A DNA stretch of 64,000 nucleotides from Bacillus sp. IITD106 (GTDB taxonomy: Bacteria; Bacillota; Bacilli; Bacillales; Bacillaceae_C), in NCBI RefSeq assembly GCF_019459225.1, contig NZ_JAIAZY010000007.1:62001-126000 (forward strand). Reading direction: 5' to 3'. Positions 40,345 to 48,738 of this stretch are shown piece by piece (positions within the stretch are counted from its first letter, which is position 1; each line of letters opens with the position of its first letter). The notes under the pieces are model-generated. The model was not told the origin of the DNA. It ran no database searches and saw only the letters and a list, made by a program, of their open reading frames with translations. Made by a program: the position numbers and the translations under genes.

Positions 40345-40773
40345 CTATAAAAATAAATGTTCATATGGTGTAACATCAATATTCATTTGAGCTAATTTTT
40401 TCTTTAAAAACTTATGATCTCGTTTAGGAGTTGCTAAAATATATCCTCTGATGAGCACATCGAGGTCGATTTTTTTTACTTTTTCTTTAAATGCGATTTC
40501 TCCTATTTTACCAGCTATCTTTTGTCTAGCTACATCCCTGAATAATTCAGGAACTGGACTGACCAACTCATCAAGAAGCGATTCTTTATCTGGAGTCCAT
40601 AGATTTTTCGTTTTTTCAACGTAATATTCTTCCCAATCCATATCTGATTTTCCATCTTCTTTAGGCAGTCTTTTTAAAAACTTCCGAAACATAAAAAAAC
40701 CGCCTATTGCCATTAAGGAAATAAGAATAAAGACCCAAAAAAGAATAAACCATACAAACCAACCGGAAAGCAC
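40345..40773 (-). CDS. yneK: DUF2621 family membrane protein (YneK-like)
   Basis: 142-aa protein with an N-terminal transmembrane helix (WFVWFILFWVFILISLMAIG, residues about 4-24) and a cytoplasmic part with KFLKRLPKEDGKSDMDW, SPVPELFRDVARQKIAGKIGE and YILATPKRDHKFLKKKL. It resembles B. subtilis YneK, also found near ccdC; function unknown. GTG at 40785 precedes the SD; GTG 40773 follows GAGGTGA by eight bases and gives the shorter family-like N-terminus. It heads a minus-strand group with the two crcB genes. Confidence 0.8.
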   Translation of the reverse strand: MLSGWFVWFILFWVFILISLMAIGGFFMFRKFLKRLPKEDGKSDMDWEEYYVEKTKNLWTPDKESLLDELVSPVPELFRDVARQKIAGKIGEIAFKEKVKKIDLDVLIRGYILATPKRDHKFLKKKLAQMNIDVTPYEHLFL

Positions 40774-40862
40774 TTTTGATTTCACCTCATTTTAAAAAAG
40801 AACCAATATAAACCATTATAACGAAATAAAAATCATAATGACAAGTTAGTAATAACTTAGAG

Positions 40863-40877
40863 ACAGGAAGTTCCTGT
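40863..40877. promoter_or_regulatory. 15-bp palindrome between yneK-like gene and sbcD
   Basis: ACAGGAA-G-TTCCTGT is a perfect inverted repeat in the divergent promoter region. No regulator with exactly this site came to mind. Confidence 0.4.
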
Positions 40878-40972
40878 ATTTGAAACAGCATTTTCGACAA
40901 TATTAATTGTATAACGCCACCTCTATTGTTAGTTTGGTATAATAATAGAAAAATGCTAAAGGGGGAATTCAG

Positions 40973-42118
40973 GTGAAATTTATACATACTGCCGACTGGC
41001 ATTTAGGAAAGCTTGTCCATGGTGTATACATGACAGATGAGCAAAGATATATTCTGAATCAATTTGTACAATTAATTGAAGAAGAACAACCTGAAGCAAT
41101 TATTATTGCTGGAGATCTATATGATCGTTCAGTGCCTCCAACGGAAGCAGTCAGTCTATTGGAAGAAATGCTATATAAAATAAATGTGGAATTAAAGACT
41201 CCTATTATAGCGATTTCAGGTAACCATGATAGTGCAGAAAGATTATCATTTGGCTCTTCATGGTATAAACATAGCAAACTTTTTATTAATGGAAAGATTC
41301 AAGATAGTTTTAAACCAATACATATAAACGGAGTTAATTTTTATTGTGTCCCTTATACTGAGCCAGGAATGATTAAAGAATATTTTCAAGATCAATCCAT
41401 TTCATCACATGACGAGGCGATGCGCCGAATTGTTTCAGAAATTGAAGAATCTATAAATCCAAACGAACCGAATATTTTTGTTGGACATGCTTTTGTATTA
41501 GGGGGAAAAACGAGTGACTCTGAACGTACCTTATCCGTCGGGGGATCTGGATGTGTTTCAGTTGAACATTTTTCACCTTTCTCCTATACAGCGTTAGGAC
41601 ATTTACATAGTCCAGATGCAATTAAACACGAGACAGTACGCTATTCAGGATCTTTATTAAAATACTCTTTTTCAGAAGTGAGCCATCAAAAGAGTGTATC
41701 CGTAATTGAAATGAATCAAAATGGATCATATGTATTACAGAAAAAAAACCTTGTCCCTGAGAAAGATATGAGGGAGATTAGCGGATATTTAGAGGAATTA
41801 TTGGATCCTAGTTTCTATCAATATCAAAAAGTAAATGATTATTTAAAGGTGACGTTGCTCGATGAAGGCGCCTTGATCGATCCGATAAATAAACTTAGGC
41901 ATATTTATCCTAATGTGTTGCATTTAGAAAAAAGAATTGAACAATATGATTTATTAAAAAAACAATCTCTTACAAATGTAGGATTTGAGAAAAAATCAGA
42001 ATTGGATTTATTTAATGATTTTTATCATGAAATGACGACAAGTGAATTTTCAGATGAAAAAAGACGTTTAATGGCACAAATGATCGATGATGTTAAAAAA
42101 GGGATGGTGCTTGTATGA
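40973..42118 (+). CDS. sbcD: Exonuclease subunit SbcD
   Basis: Mre11-type nuclease subunit of SbcCD, which opens hairpins and processes DNA ends. The 381-aa protein shows the metallophosphoesterase motifs HTADWHLGK (residues 4-12), AGDLYDRSVPP, ISGNHDSAERL, FVGHAFVLGG and ALGHLHSPD. The GTG start has an AAAGGGGG SD seven bases upstream. Its last codons overlap the sbcC start (ATGA). Confidence 0.95.
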   Translation: MKFIHTADWHLGKLVHGVYMTDEQRYILNQFVQLIEEEQPEAIIIAGDLYDRSVPPTEAVSLLEEMLYKINVELKTPIIAISGNHDSAERLSFGSSWYKHSKLFINGKIQDSFKPIHINGVNFYCVPYTEPGMIKEYFQDQSISSHDEAMRRIVSEIEESINPNEPNIFVGHAFVLGGKTSDSERTLSVGGSGCVSVEHFSPFSYTALGHLHSPDAIKHETVRYSGSLLKYSFSEVSHQKSVSVIEMNQNGSYVLQKKNLVPEKDMREISGYLEELLDPSFYQYQKVNDYLKVTLLDEGALIDPINKLRHIYPNVLHLEKRIEQYDLLKKQSLTNVGFEKKSELDLFNDFYHEMTTSEFSDEKRRLMAQMIDDVKKGMVLV

Positions 42119-45100
42119 GACCGCTGAAATTAATGATGCAAGCTTTCGGCCCATATGCAGAAACTGAAATAATTGATTTTACAAAGCTTGAAAATCGGAC
42201 TATGTTCGTTATTTCTGGAAAGACTGGCTCGGGAAAAACGACGATATTTGATGGGATTAGTTTTGCAATATACGGTCGAGCCAGCGGAGATGACCGGGGT
42301 GGAGCTGACTTACGAAGCCAATTTGCCGAGGACGATCTCATAACGGAGGTTTCACTTGAATTCTCATTAAAAGGCAATACATATTACATATGGAGAGCAC
42401 CCCAGCAAGAAAAGAAAAAAAGCAGAGGGGATGGCTTTACAATCGTCAATGCGAAAGCAGAATTATATATGATTGAATCTACTGGTGAGAGAAAACTTTT
42501 AGCAGCAAATGTTAGAGAAACGGATGAGAAAATCAAAGAGATTATTCAATTGGATGCCAATCAGTTCCGGCAGATTTTAATGATACCGCAAGGAGAATTT
42601 CGGAAACTGCTAATATCTGATAGTAAAGAAAAAGAAGCTATCTTGCAGAAACTTTTTCATACAGAAGTGTACAAGCAAATCGAGGAAAGGTTAAGGGAAT
42701 ATGCTAGCAGCCTGAAAAAGGAAGTGGAGTTCGGGGCAGCAGAGAGAAATCGTCACCTAAAAAATATCGAATACAAACATAATGAACTGTTAGACGAAGC
42801 TTTAAGCGAAGAACCGCTTAACGATACATATATATTACTTCTATTAGGTGACGTAATAGCACAATTGGAAGCTAATATTGAAGTAGTAAAGAAAAATATG
42901 GAGAAGCAAAAAATAAAACGAGATGATGCTAAACGTAAAGTAGATGCAGCTGAAGATTTAATAAAGCAAATAGACATTCGTGATCAACTTGTGGAACAAA
43001 GAAATACTCTATTAAAGAAAGAACAGGAAATTGACCTAAAGAAAAATGAAATTGATTTGGCTCGTAAAGCGAATAAACTACAACATCAAGAAGATTTATG
43101 TCAAAGATTAAAAGGCGATTTAGATCAATTCAATTCAAGGTTAATACATGAGAAAGATCAACTACTCCAACTTGAGGCTCAGTTTGAAAAAGCTCATGAG
43201 CAGCTTACTTTAGAAGAAAATCAGAGCAGTAGAAGAGATCAATTAAATACTGAATTATCAATGCTTAAAAATGTACGAGAACATGTTTTATCTTATGCAT
43301 CTCGTAAGTTACAAGTTAAAAAAGTGGAAGAAGACTTGAAGCAATGCCAGACTCAAATATCGAAGGAAAAATCGATTTTAGAGAAGAAGGCAGTGGAAAT
43401 AAATGAGCAAGAAAACCGATTAAAAGAACTGGAAAAGCTTCAAATACAAACCTTTGAGTTTGATAAGAAAGTTATGAATTTAGAAGCGAGATTACAATCT
43501 TTACGAACTCTCACAAGTATTGTAGATCAAAAAACTTCTTTAGAAGAGAAGATAAAAATCAAGAAGTCAGAGCTTGATCATGCTAAAAAGGTTGTTGATG
43601 ATGCGAGAGAAACATTAAAGGTATTGGAAAATCAATGGATGACAGGCCAGGCAGGACATCTTGCTGCATCGCTAGTAGATGGGCAACCTTGTCCTGTATG
43701 CGGTTCGTCTAATCATCCCAATCCAGCAGTGGATACTAGTATTCAGTTTAATGAAAATGATATTGAATCAGCTAAGGAAAATGTGGACTCCGCGCTTTTC
43801 GACCATTCTAATCTAGAACGGGATTGGATGAAAATGAATATAGAAGAGGAGTCATTAACAAATCAATTGAATGAAACGTTACAACATACATTGAATGTGA
43901 TTCCTGATTTTACTCTTCAAAAGAAAGATGTTTTTTTGCTTGATTATGAACAAGAAATGACCAAAACGAAAGATACTTTAAATGAAGCCAGATTGAAAAT
44001 AAAACAAATACCTTCGATTGAAAAAAATATTTCGGATTTAAAAATTGAAATAGAAGAAGGTAGGGATAAGGTAGAACAATTACAAGAAAAGGAGCGCAGC
44101 TTATCTATATTGTATTCGGAACAAGTACTTGAATTTGAAAATGTAAGCCGTTCTATCCCTGAAGAACTTAGAGATATCGATCAATATGATAAGAAAGTCA
44201 TTTCCATTGAAAAAGAAATCCAAAAAATGGATCATTCATTAAAAATGGCAAGGGAATATGTTTCAAAAACAAGCGAGAAAGTAGCGGTTTCTAGGGGTAC
44301 GATTAAAAATCTTGAAGATAATATCAAATCAGGAACAGAAGCATTAAACAAAGAACGAAAAATCTTTTTAGAAAAATTAGAAGAGGAGAACTTTACTTCA
44401 TTTAAACATTATCATCAATCAAAAATGAATAGTAATGAAATAAAACAACTTGAGGATTTCATTCGAGATTTTTATGAGGAATTAAGATCGGTGACAGATA
44501 GGTTATCTGATTATAATTTGCGACTGCAAGAGAAAGAAAAACCAGATTTAGAACGATTGCAAATGGAATTAGAAGAAAGCGAACGCCTCTATCATTCATT
44601 GGGAGAACAACATTCTCAATTAAATCTACAAATAGAAAAAAATAAGGAAATCCAGAAAGCAGTCACAACTATTAATCAGCAAATAAAAGAATTAGAAAAT
44701 GAGTATGAACTCGTTGGTCACTTATCTGACATTACGAGAGGACAAAACACGTATAAGCTTTCCTTTGAACGCTTTGTTCTTGCCTCTTTTTTGGATGGAA
44801 TATTAGATGCTGCAAATGTACGGCTTATAAAAATGACAAATGGCAGATACCGATTACTGCGTAAGAAAGATCGCTCAAAAGGAAATATCCAAAGTGGATT
44901 AGAGCTGCTAGTATATGATCAATATACGGGTCAAGAACGCCATGTAAAAACTCTTTCAGGTGGTGAAAGTTTCAAATCTGCCCTTGCTCTTGCACTTGGA
45001 CTCTCTGATATCGTTCAAGAATATGCGGGTGGGGTATCACTTGAAACAATGTTTATCGATGAGGGCTTTGGTACATTGGACCCTGAATCTCTAGACCAAG

Positions 45101-45249
45101 CGATTGAGGCTTTGATGGACATCCAAAGCAGTGGAAGACTAGTAGGAATTATCTCTCATGTTCCGGAGTTAAAAGAAAGAATTGATGCAAGACTTGAAGT
45201 AATGGCTGACCATAATGGCAGTAAGACGGAATTTCAATTTATAGGTTGA
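42115..45249 (+). CDS. sbcC: Exonuclease subunit SbcC
   Basis: Rad50-type SMC-like ATPase, 1044 aa. The N-terminal lobe has Walker A ISGKTGSGKTTIFDGISF and the Q-loop IPQGEFRKLL. Two long coiled-coil arms flank the zinc hook CPVCGSSNHP (near residue 526). The C-terminal lobe carries the ABC signature LSGGESFKSALALALGLS, the D-loop region IDEGFGTLD, and IISHVPELKERI. Overlaps sbcD by four bases and is probably cotranscribed with the small gene at 45260. Confidence 0.96.
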   Translation: MRPLKLMMQAFGPYAETEIIDFTKLENRTMFVISGKTGSGKTTIFDGISFAIYGRASGDDRGGADLRSQFAEDDLITEVSLEFSLKGNTYYIWRAPQQEKKKSRGDGFTIVNAKAELYMIESTGERKLLAANVRETDEKIKEIIQLDANQFRQILMIPQGEFRKLLISDSKEKEAILQKLFHTEVYKQIEERLREYASSLKKEVEFGAAERNRHLKNIEYKHNELLDEALSEEPLNDTYILLLLGDVIAQLEANIEVVKKNMEKQKIKRDDAKRKVDAAEDLIKQIDIRDQLVEQRNTLLKKEQEIDLKKNEIDLARKANKLQHQEDLCQRLKGDLDQFNSRLIHEKDQLLQLEAQFEKAHEQLTLEENQSSRRDQLNTELSMLKNVREHVLSYASRKLQVKKVEEDLKQCQTQISKEKSILEKKAVEINEQENRLKELEKLQIQTFEFDKKVMNLEARLQSLRTLTSIVDQKTSLEEKIKIKKSELDHAKKVVDDARETLKVLENQWMTGQAGHLAASLVDGQPCPVCGSSNHPNPAVDTSIQFNENDIESAKENVDSALFDHSNLERDWMKMNIEEESLTNQLNETLQHTLNVIPDFTLQKKDVFLLDYEQEMTKTKDTLNEARLKIKQIPSIEKNISDLKIEIEEGRDKVEQLQEKERSLSILYSEQVLEFENVSRSIPEELRDIDQYDKKVISIEKEIQKMDHSLKMAREYVSKTSEKVAVSRGTIKNLEDNIKSGTEALNKERKIFLEKLEEENFTSFKHYHQSKMNSNEIKQLEDFIRDFYEELRSVTDRLSDYNLRLQEKEKPDLERLQMELEESERLYHSLGEQHSQLNLQIEKNKEIQKAVTTINQQIKELENEYELVGHLSDITRGQNTYKLSFERFVLASFLDGILDAANVRLIKMTNGRYRLLRKKDRSKGNIQSGLELLVYDQYTGQERHVKTLSGGESFKSALALALGLSDIVQEYAGGVSLETMFIDEGFGTLDPESLDQAIEALMDIQSSGRLVGIISHVPELKERIDARLEVMADHNGSKTEFQFIG

Positions 45250-45259
45250 AGGTGATGGA

Positions 45260-45439
45260 TTGGAACGGACATATTTTGTAGCAACTCTTATATTTGGCAT
45301 GATTATTTCAGTGAGTCTGGCAGTCTTTGCCTATTATGCCTTTAAATTAGGCTATTCAATTATCGGAGTAATTATGGTTTTTATTTTTCTAGCATCTGCT
45401 TCGATGAATATCGTCTTATTTCGAAAATGGAAAAAATAA
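45260..45439 (+). CDS. Small two-helix membrane protein downstream of sbcC
   Basis: Not recognised. The 59-aa product has two hydrophobic helices (about residues 6-26 and 32-52) separated by AFKLGYS, with a basic C-terminus (FRKWKK). A TTG start lies behind AAGGTGATGG with about five-base spacing, ten bases after the sbcC stop. Its stop codon falls within the following long hairpin. The composition, SD and position suggest a real gene at the end of the sbcDC operon; its role is unknown. Confidence 0.55.
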   Translation: MERTYFVATLIFGMIISVSLAVFAYYAFKLGYSIIGVIMVFIFLASASMNIVLFRKWKK

Positions 45440-45479
45440 AGAGTAAAAGACCTGATGGACAGGTCTTTTACTCTTTATT
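45435..45479. terminator. Bidirectional terminator with 20-bp perfect stem
   Basis: Two perfect 20-base arms (45435-45454 and 45460-45479) with a five-base loop, A-rich on one side and T-rich on the other. It ends the sbcDC operon and the convergent 39-aa ORF; both stop codons lie in it. Confidence 0.85.
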
Positions 45480-45587
45480 CCGTTTCTTTTCTTGATTTTT
45501 AAGAAAAACAACAAAAATGATAACGGCGGCAGTGAACATTACGAACATGATACCTGATAATAGTACTGCAACACTTGTGACTCCCAA
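45468..45587 (-). CDS. Possible 39-aa single-pass membrane protein
   Basis: Starts at TTG 45587 with a GAGGT SD six bases upstream, and encodes one hydrophobic helix (about residues 5-29) followed by a strongly charged tail (KNQEKKRNKE). This layout is typical of small bacterial membrane proteins. There is no homology I can name. The stop lies within the bidirectional terminator, which fits a genuine 3' end. It is short, so chance is not excluded. Confidence 0.4.
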   Translation of the reverse strand: MGVTSVAVLLSGIMFVMFTAAVIIFVVFLKNQEKKRNKE

Positions 45588-45675
45588 TAGTATACCTCGT
45601 TTCTTACATTATATATTCAACCATACCATGTTTTTAAAGAAACATATGTTAAATCTTTATGAAGCTTCTTATTCC

Positions 45676-45710
45676 AAAAATAGAGCGGCCAGGAAAATCC
45701 TGACCGCTCT
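45676..45710 (-). terminator. Terminator of the 73-aa membrane protein gene
   Basis: Stem of 12-13 bases around AGAGCGG/CCGCTCT (45682-45710) with an AAAA-type loop, followed by TTTTT on the minus strand. Confidence 0.85.
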
Positions 45711-45716
45711 CATATA

Positions 45717-45938
45717 TTACCCCTTAAAAGAAGAAAATAATGTAATTAGCCCTGTTATTATGATAGCTAACGCGAATAATACAACTGCAACGACTGCAAT
45801 TGTTAGCAAGATGCTGGCTAAAGCTCCTAATAAGCTTGCTACACTAGTAAGAACAACCAAACCGATAATAGCGTAAGCAGCCAAAATACAAGCGAGATAT
45901 AATGAGACTTTATTTTCACCAAATTTGAGACCCATCAT
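45717..45938 (-). CDS. Small hydrophobic membrane protein (73 aa)
   Basis: Not recognised as a named family. After a short polar N-terminus (MMGLKFGENKVSL) it has two or more contiguous hydrophobic helices (about residues 13-33 and 38-66), rich in Ala, Ile, Leu and Val, ending SSFKG. The start has a near-perfect AAGGAGGTGTT SD directly before two ATGs, and a strong terminator follows, so it is very likely a real single-gene transcript. An open frame on the opposite strand (45517-45876) has no SD and crosses this gene's terminator, and is discounted. It neighbours a sigma-B-type stress gene. Confidence 0.65.
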   Translation of the reverse strand: MMGLKFGENKVSLYLACILAAYAIIGLVVLTSVASLLGALASILLTIAVVAVVLFALAIIITGLITLFSSFKG

Positions 45939-45965
45939 AACACCTCCTTAGTAAATATTCTATGT

Positions 45966-45983
45966 ACATTCAAAATTGAATGT
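45966..45983. promoter_or_regulatory. Inverted repeat in divergent promoter region
   Basis: ACATTCAA-AA-TTGAATGT lies between the 73-aa membrane protein gene and the YflT-like gene, about 28 bases before the former. The symmetry suggests an operator; the regulator is unknown. Confidence 0.35.
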
Positions 45984-46030
45984 GTAGACAAGAGGAGAAA
46001 ATAAATGTTTTATCTAAATGGGTAACAATT

Positions 46031-46056
46031 GTTTTAATAATTGAATATAAGGGTAA
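46031..46056 (+). promoter_or_regulatory. Sigma-B promoter of the YflT-like gene
   Basis: GTTTTA (46031-46036), 14 bases, GGGTAA (46051-46056) matches the sigma-B pattern GTTTAA-N12-15-GGGTAT closely. It sits about 25 bases before the start codon. Confidence 0.7.
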
Positions 46057-46084
46057 TTTATAAAAAATAAGGAGGCATACACTT

Positions 46085-46498
46085 ATGGAAACAAGAATCA
46101 TTGGAATTTTTGACAGTCAGCAAGAAGTAATTAATGAGATAAAAAAATATGAAGCACAAGGAATAGACCGAAGTAAATTTTCCGTTTTGGCTAAAGACGA
46201 GGGAAAAACGGATTACCTAACAGAAAAAATGGATATTGATGAACAACAACCTGCTAATGAAGGAGCATTCGGTGTTTTGGGAGGATTCCTTGCTGGTATA
46301 GGAGGAGGAATAGCAGTACCGGGAATGGCTTATCCTGGTACTGGGCCATTAATCGCAGCAGGCCCTTTTGCTTCAGCTCTCGTAGGCAATAATGAGGATT
46401 TGCGAAATATGTTTTTATCAATGGGAAATGAGGAACTCGCGGATCGATATATTGAAGAGCTGGAGGCAGGTAAAATTATTCTTTTTTTAGATGAATAA
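46085..46498 (+). CDS. YflT-like general stress protein
   Basis: 137-aa protein with an N-terminal alpha/beta domain (RIIGIFDSQQEVINEIKKYE, FSVLAKDEGKTDYL) of the general stress protein 17M (YflT) type. A Gly-rich hydrophobic stretch follows (about residues 62-100, GVLGGFLAGIGGGIAVPG), then a C-terminal helix (ELADRYIEELEAGKIILFLDE). The glycine-rich segment may insert in or touch the membrane. A sigma-B-like promoter lies directly upstream, which fits the class. Biochemical role unknown. Confidence 0.75.
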   Translation: METRIIGIFDSQQEVINEIKKYEAQGIDRSKFSVLAKDEGKTDYLTEKMDIDEQQPANEGAFGVLGGFLAGIGGGIAVPGMAYPGTGPLIAAGPFASALVGNNEDLRNMFLSMGNEELADRYIEELEAGKIILFLDE

Positions 46499-46503
46499 GA
46501 AAG

Positions 46504-46537
46504 AACACCATTGGCATAATTGGCCAATGGTGTTTTT
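46504..46537 (+). terminator. Terminator after the YflT-like gene
   Basis: Perfect 12-base arms AACACCATTGGC/GCCAATGGTGTT with a seven-base loop, then TTTT. Confidence 0.88.
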
Positions 46538-46629
46538 ATGCACATCCCCATTAAACTTGCTAAAAAGTTATGTTTTTCTCATAATTAACTTAATACATAC
46601 ATGGAACGATATTTGAGGAGAGGATGTTA

Positions 46630-47484
46630 ATGATGGATATTCATGTCGAGAAAAAAATATATGAATTTTTGAAAAAAAATGTGTCGAATATGTCTTCAGA
46701 TTGGATTGAACAAGCGTATACTAGCGGAAAAGGAATATATGCAGAGCCAAAAGATTCAGAAGCATATCAGCAAATAAAGTCCATGAATCAAGAGTTTATT
46801 ATAGCATTGACTGATAGTTTATTTGGAAAAGAAACATCTTTAAATGAATGGTCATCTTCTCTTGCATCAAATCGATCACATACTGGAACTCCTCTATTTG
46901 ATATCATTGTTAACTCATCGATATTCAGAAGTTTATATTATTCATATATTGAAAGTTTTATTGAAGAGCATGAAAATGAAGTTTCAGGTAAAATGGTAAT
47001 TAAATGGGTTCGCACGATTAGTAGGAAATTTGACGAAGCCATACAGTTGGTCACTAAAAAATATATGGATGAGTATGAATACATATTTTCCTCGCAACAA
47101 GAAACAATTCTTGAATTGGGTACACCTGTCATTAAAATAGAAAAACATATAGGAATCATCCCGTTAGTTGGAGAAATTGATACATACCGAGCAGGGAAAA
47201 TACTTGAAACGAGTTTGAATAAAGCAAGTGAAATGGAGTTAGAATGGATAATTCTAGATCTATCGGGAGTCCCAGTAATTGATACGATGGTTGCAAATCA
47301 AATATTCCAGCTTAAAGAAACTTTTCGATTATTGGATATATCTATGATTATTACCGGAATGCGCCCCGAAATCGCTCAAACGAGCATAAGCTTAGGGTTA
47401 GACTTTTCGCGCATTAAAACCTTCTCACATCTGTATCAAGCTATCCATTATTTGCATAATAGTCAATCTAGAAAAGATAATTGA
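46630..47484 (+). CDS. RsbR-family stressosome protein (globin-like N-domain plus STAS)
   Basis: RsbR paralogues form the stressosome with RsbS and RsbT and set sigma-B activity. The 284-aa protein has an all-helical N-terminal domain (about 1-155) of the non-haem globin-like RsbR sensor type, a connecting helix, and a C-terminal STAS domain (about 160-275). Two conserved Thr candidates for RsbT phosphorylation are visible: VIDTMVANQ (Thr near 219) and RPEIAQTSISLG (Thr near 251). ATG 46624 lies within the SD region; ATG 46630 is well spaced from GAGGAG. No rsbS, rsbT or other rsb gene adjoins it. Confidence 0.82.
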   Translation: MMDIHVEKKIYEFLKKNVSNMSSDWIEQAYTSGKGIYAEPKDSEAYQQIKSMNQEFIIALTDSLFGKETSLNEWSSSLASNRSHTGTPLFDIIVNSSIFRSLYYSYIESFIEEHENEVSGKMVIKWVRTISRKFDEAIQLVTKKYMDEYEYIFSSQQETILELGTPVIKIEKHIGIIPLVGEIDTYRAGKILETSLNKASEMELEWIILDLSGVPVIDTMVANQIFQLKETFRLLDISMIITGMRPEIAQTSISLGLDFSRIKTFSHLYQAIHYLHNSQSRKDN

Positions 47485-47508
47485 CTTACCTGGAAGGAGA
47501 AATAATTG

Positions 47509-48168
47509 GTGAAAAAAATCAGTAAAAAAATAAAATCTAACAAGAATCAATCAAAACGAAAGCGAATTGTTTTGCTTATATTTTTTTTGCCAATCATTTT
47601 TCTCCTTATTGTTGCGATTTATTCTAGTAGGCCAGAACAAACGGAACCGGAAAAACCATTAATTCCTGAAGAATTTATTCCGATTTATAAAGCTGCAGAA
47701 AATAAATTTGGTGTTCCGTGGTATTTGCTTGCAGCAATCCATAGAGTCGAAACGATTTTTTCTACAATGGATCCTATGTTATCTCCAGTTGGTGCTGAAG
47801 GTCATATGCAGTTCATGCCATGTACTTTTGTAGGTTGGTCACATCCGACCTGTACCGATCTTGGACAAGGGGATATTCCTGATGAAGAAAAAATGAATCC
47901 AGAAACCATTGCAAAATATAATGGCTATGGAATCGATGCGAATGGTGATGGGATAGCCGATCCTTGGAATATAGAAGATGCGATATTTAGTGCCGCCAAT
48001 TTTTTAGCAAAAAGTGGGGCCGCGAACGGAGATATTCATAAAGCAATATTTGCCTATAACCATAGTGATCAATATGTTGAAGACGTTATGTATTATGTGG
48101 AAATTTATAAAAATTATGAAAGAAACGCCATCGATGGGCTATCGACTGGGATAAAGGAAACGCAATGA
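47509..48168 (+). CDS. Membrane-anchored lytic transglycosylase (Slt/MltB-like)
   Basis: Probable peptidoglycan-cleaving enzyme. The 219-aa protein has a very basic N-terminus (KKISKKIKSNKNQSKRKR), one transmembrane helix (about residues 21-40), and an extracellular lysozyme-like domain. Key motifs are WYLLAAIHRVETIF, whose Glu is the likely catalytic residue, and SPVGAEGHMQFMPCTFVGW. An EF-hand-like loop DANGDGIADPW is typical of Slt35-type enzymes. GTG 47509 (nine bases from AAGGAG) or TTG 47506 may start it. It lies 24 bases after the RsbR-like gene, so the two may be cotranscribed. Confidence 0.82.
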   Translation: MKKISKKIKSNKNQSKRKRIVLLIFFLPIIFLLIVAIYSSRPEQTEPEKPLIPEEFIPIYKAAENKFGVPWYLLAAIHRVETIFSTMDPMLSPVGAEGHMQFMPCTFVGWSHPTCTDLGQGDIPDEEKMNPETIAKYNGYGIDANGDGIADPWNIEDAIFSAANFLAKSGAANGDIHKAIFAYNHSDQYVEDVMYYVEIYKNYERNAIDGLSTGIKETQ

Positions 48169-48212
48169 GCTACGTAAAGCGGAAGGCGACTACAGCACTT
48201 ATATGAAGAATA

Positions 48213-48240
48213 AAAAAACGGGAGCTACCTCCCGTTTTTA
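48213..48240. terminator. Bidirectional terminator, transglycosylase / glsB-like
   Basis: Stem AAAACGGGAG/CTCCCGTTTT with a four-base loop; T-runs are available on both strands. Confidence 0.85.
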
Positions 48241-48252
48241 AGATTAAATTTA

Positions 48253-48516
48253 TTAAGTGTTTCTTCTTCCTCTAGCCATAGATCCTAGAATTAGGCTTAA
48301 AACGAAGACGAGAACTAAAGATCCGATTAATGCTGGGACAATTGCGATACCTGCTACATCAGGTCCCCAATTACCAAATATTGCTCCACCAAGCCATGCT
48401 CCGATTATACCTGCGATGATATTACCAATTACTCCTCCCGGGATATCCTTGCCTAATATTAATCCAGCAAGCCACCCAATGATGCCACCTACAATAAGGT
48501 ATAATAAAAAGCCCAT
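48253..48516 (-). CDS. GlsB/YeaQ/YmgE-family stress membrane protein
   Basis: 87-aa protein of the transglycosylase-associated (Tag) family, with three short Gly-rich helices: LYLIVGGIIGWLAGLILG, GGVIGNIIAGIIGAWLGG and ALIGSLVLVFVLSLILG, and a basic C-terminus (ARGRRNT). Such proteins are stress-induced in many bacteria; the molecular role is unknown. The ATG has an AAAGGAGATGA SD. GTTTAG-N14-GGCAAT upstream (48593 down to 48568 on the minus strand) is an imperfect sigma-B-type promoter. Confidence 0.88.
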   Translation of the reverse strand: MGFLLYLIVGGIIGWLAGLILGKDIPGGVIGNIIAGIIGAWLGGAIFGNWGPDVAGIAIVPALIGSLVLVFVLSLILGSMARGRRNT

Positions 48517-48567
48517 TGTTCATTCATCTCCTTTAGGATTGTTACTTTCTTTGAGCTTGATTATATT

Positions 48568-48593
48568 ATTGCCTGATATATTTAAGGCTAAAC
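48568..48593 (-). promoter_or_regulatory. Candidate sigma-B promoter of the glsB-like gene
   Basis: Reading the minus strand: GTTTAG, 14 bases, GGCAAT. The -35 is good and the -10 has two mismatches to GGGTAT. Confidence 0.35.
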
Positions 48594-48738
48594 ATAATTA
48601 TCATAGATGAATACGAAAAATATAGGGAGAACCCTTACTATAAGTAGATTTATTAATGATAGAAAACATAATTATTTTTCTTTAATTAATATTTTTGGTA
48701 TTATGGATGTTGGAGTTTTACTGTATGTCCGAAAGGCT

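Noticed and set aside
45517-45876. 119-codon plus-strand frame opposite the 73-aa membrane protein gene
   Set aside because: It has no SD, crosses a strong terminator hairpin, and is the antisense of a gene with an excellent SD; its composition is explained by the hydrophobic codons on the other strand.
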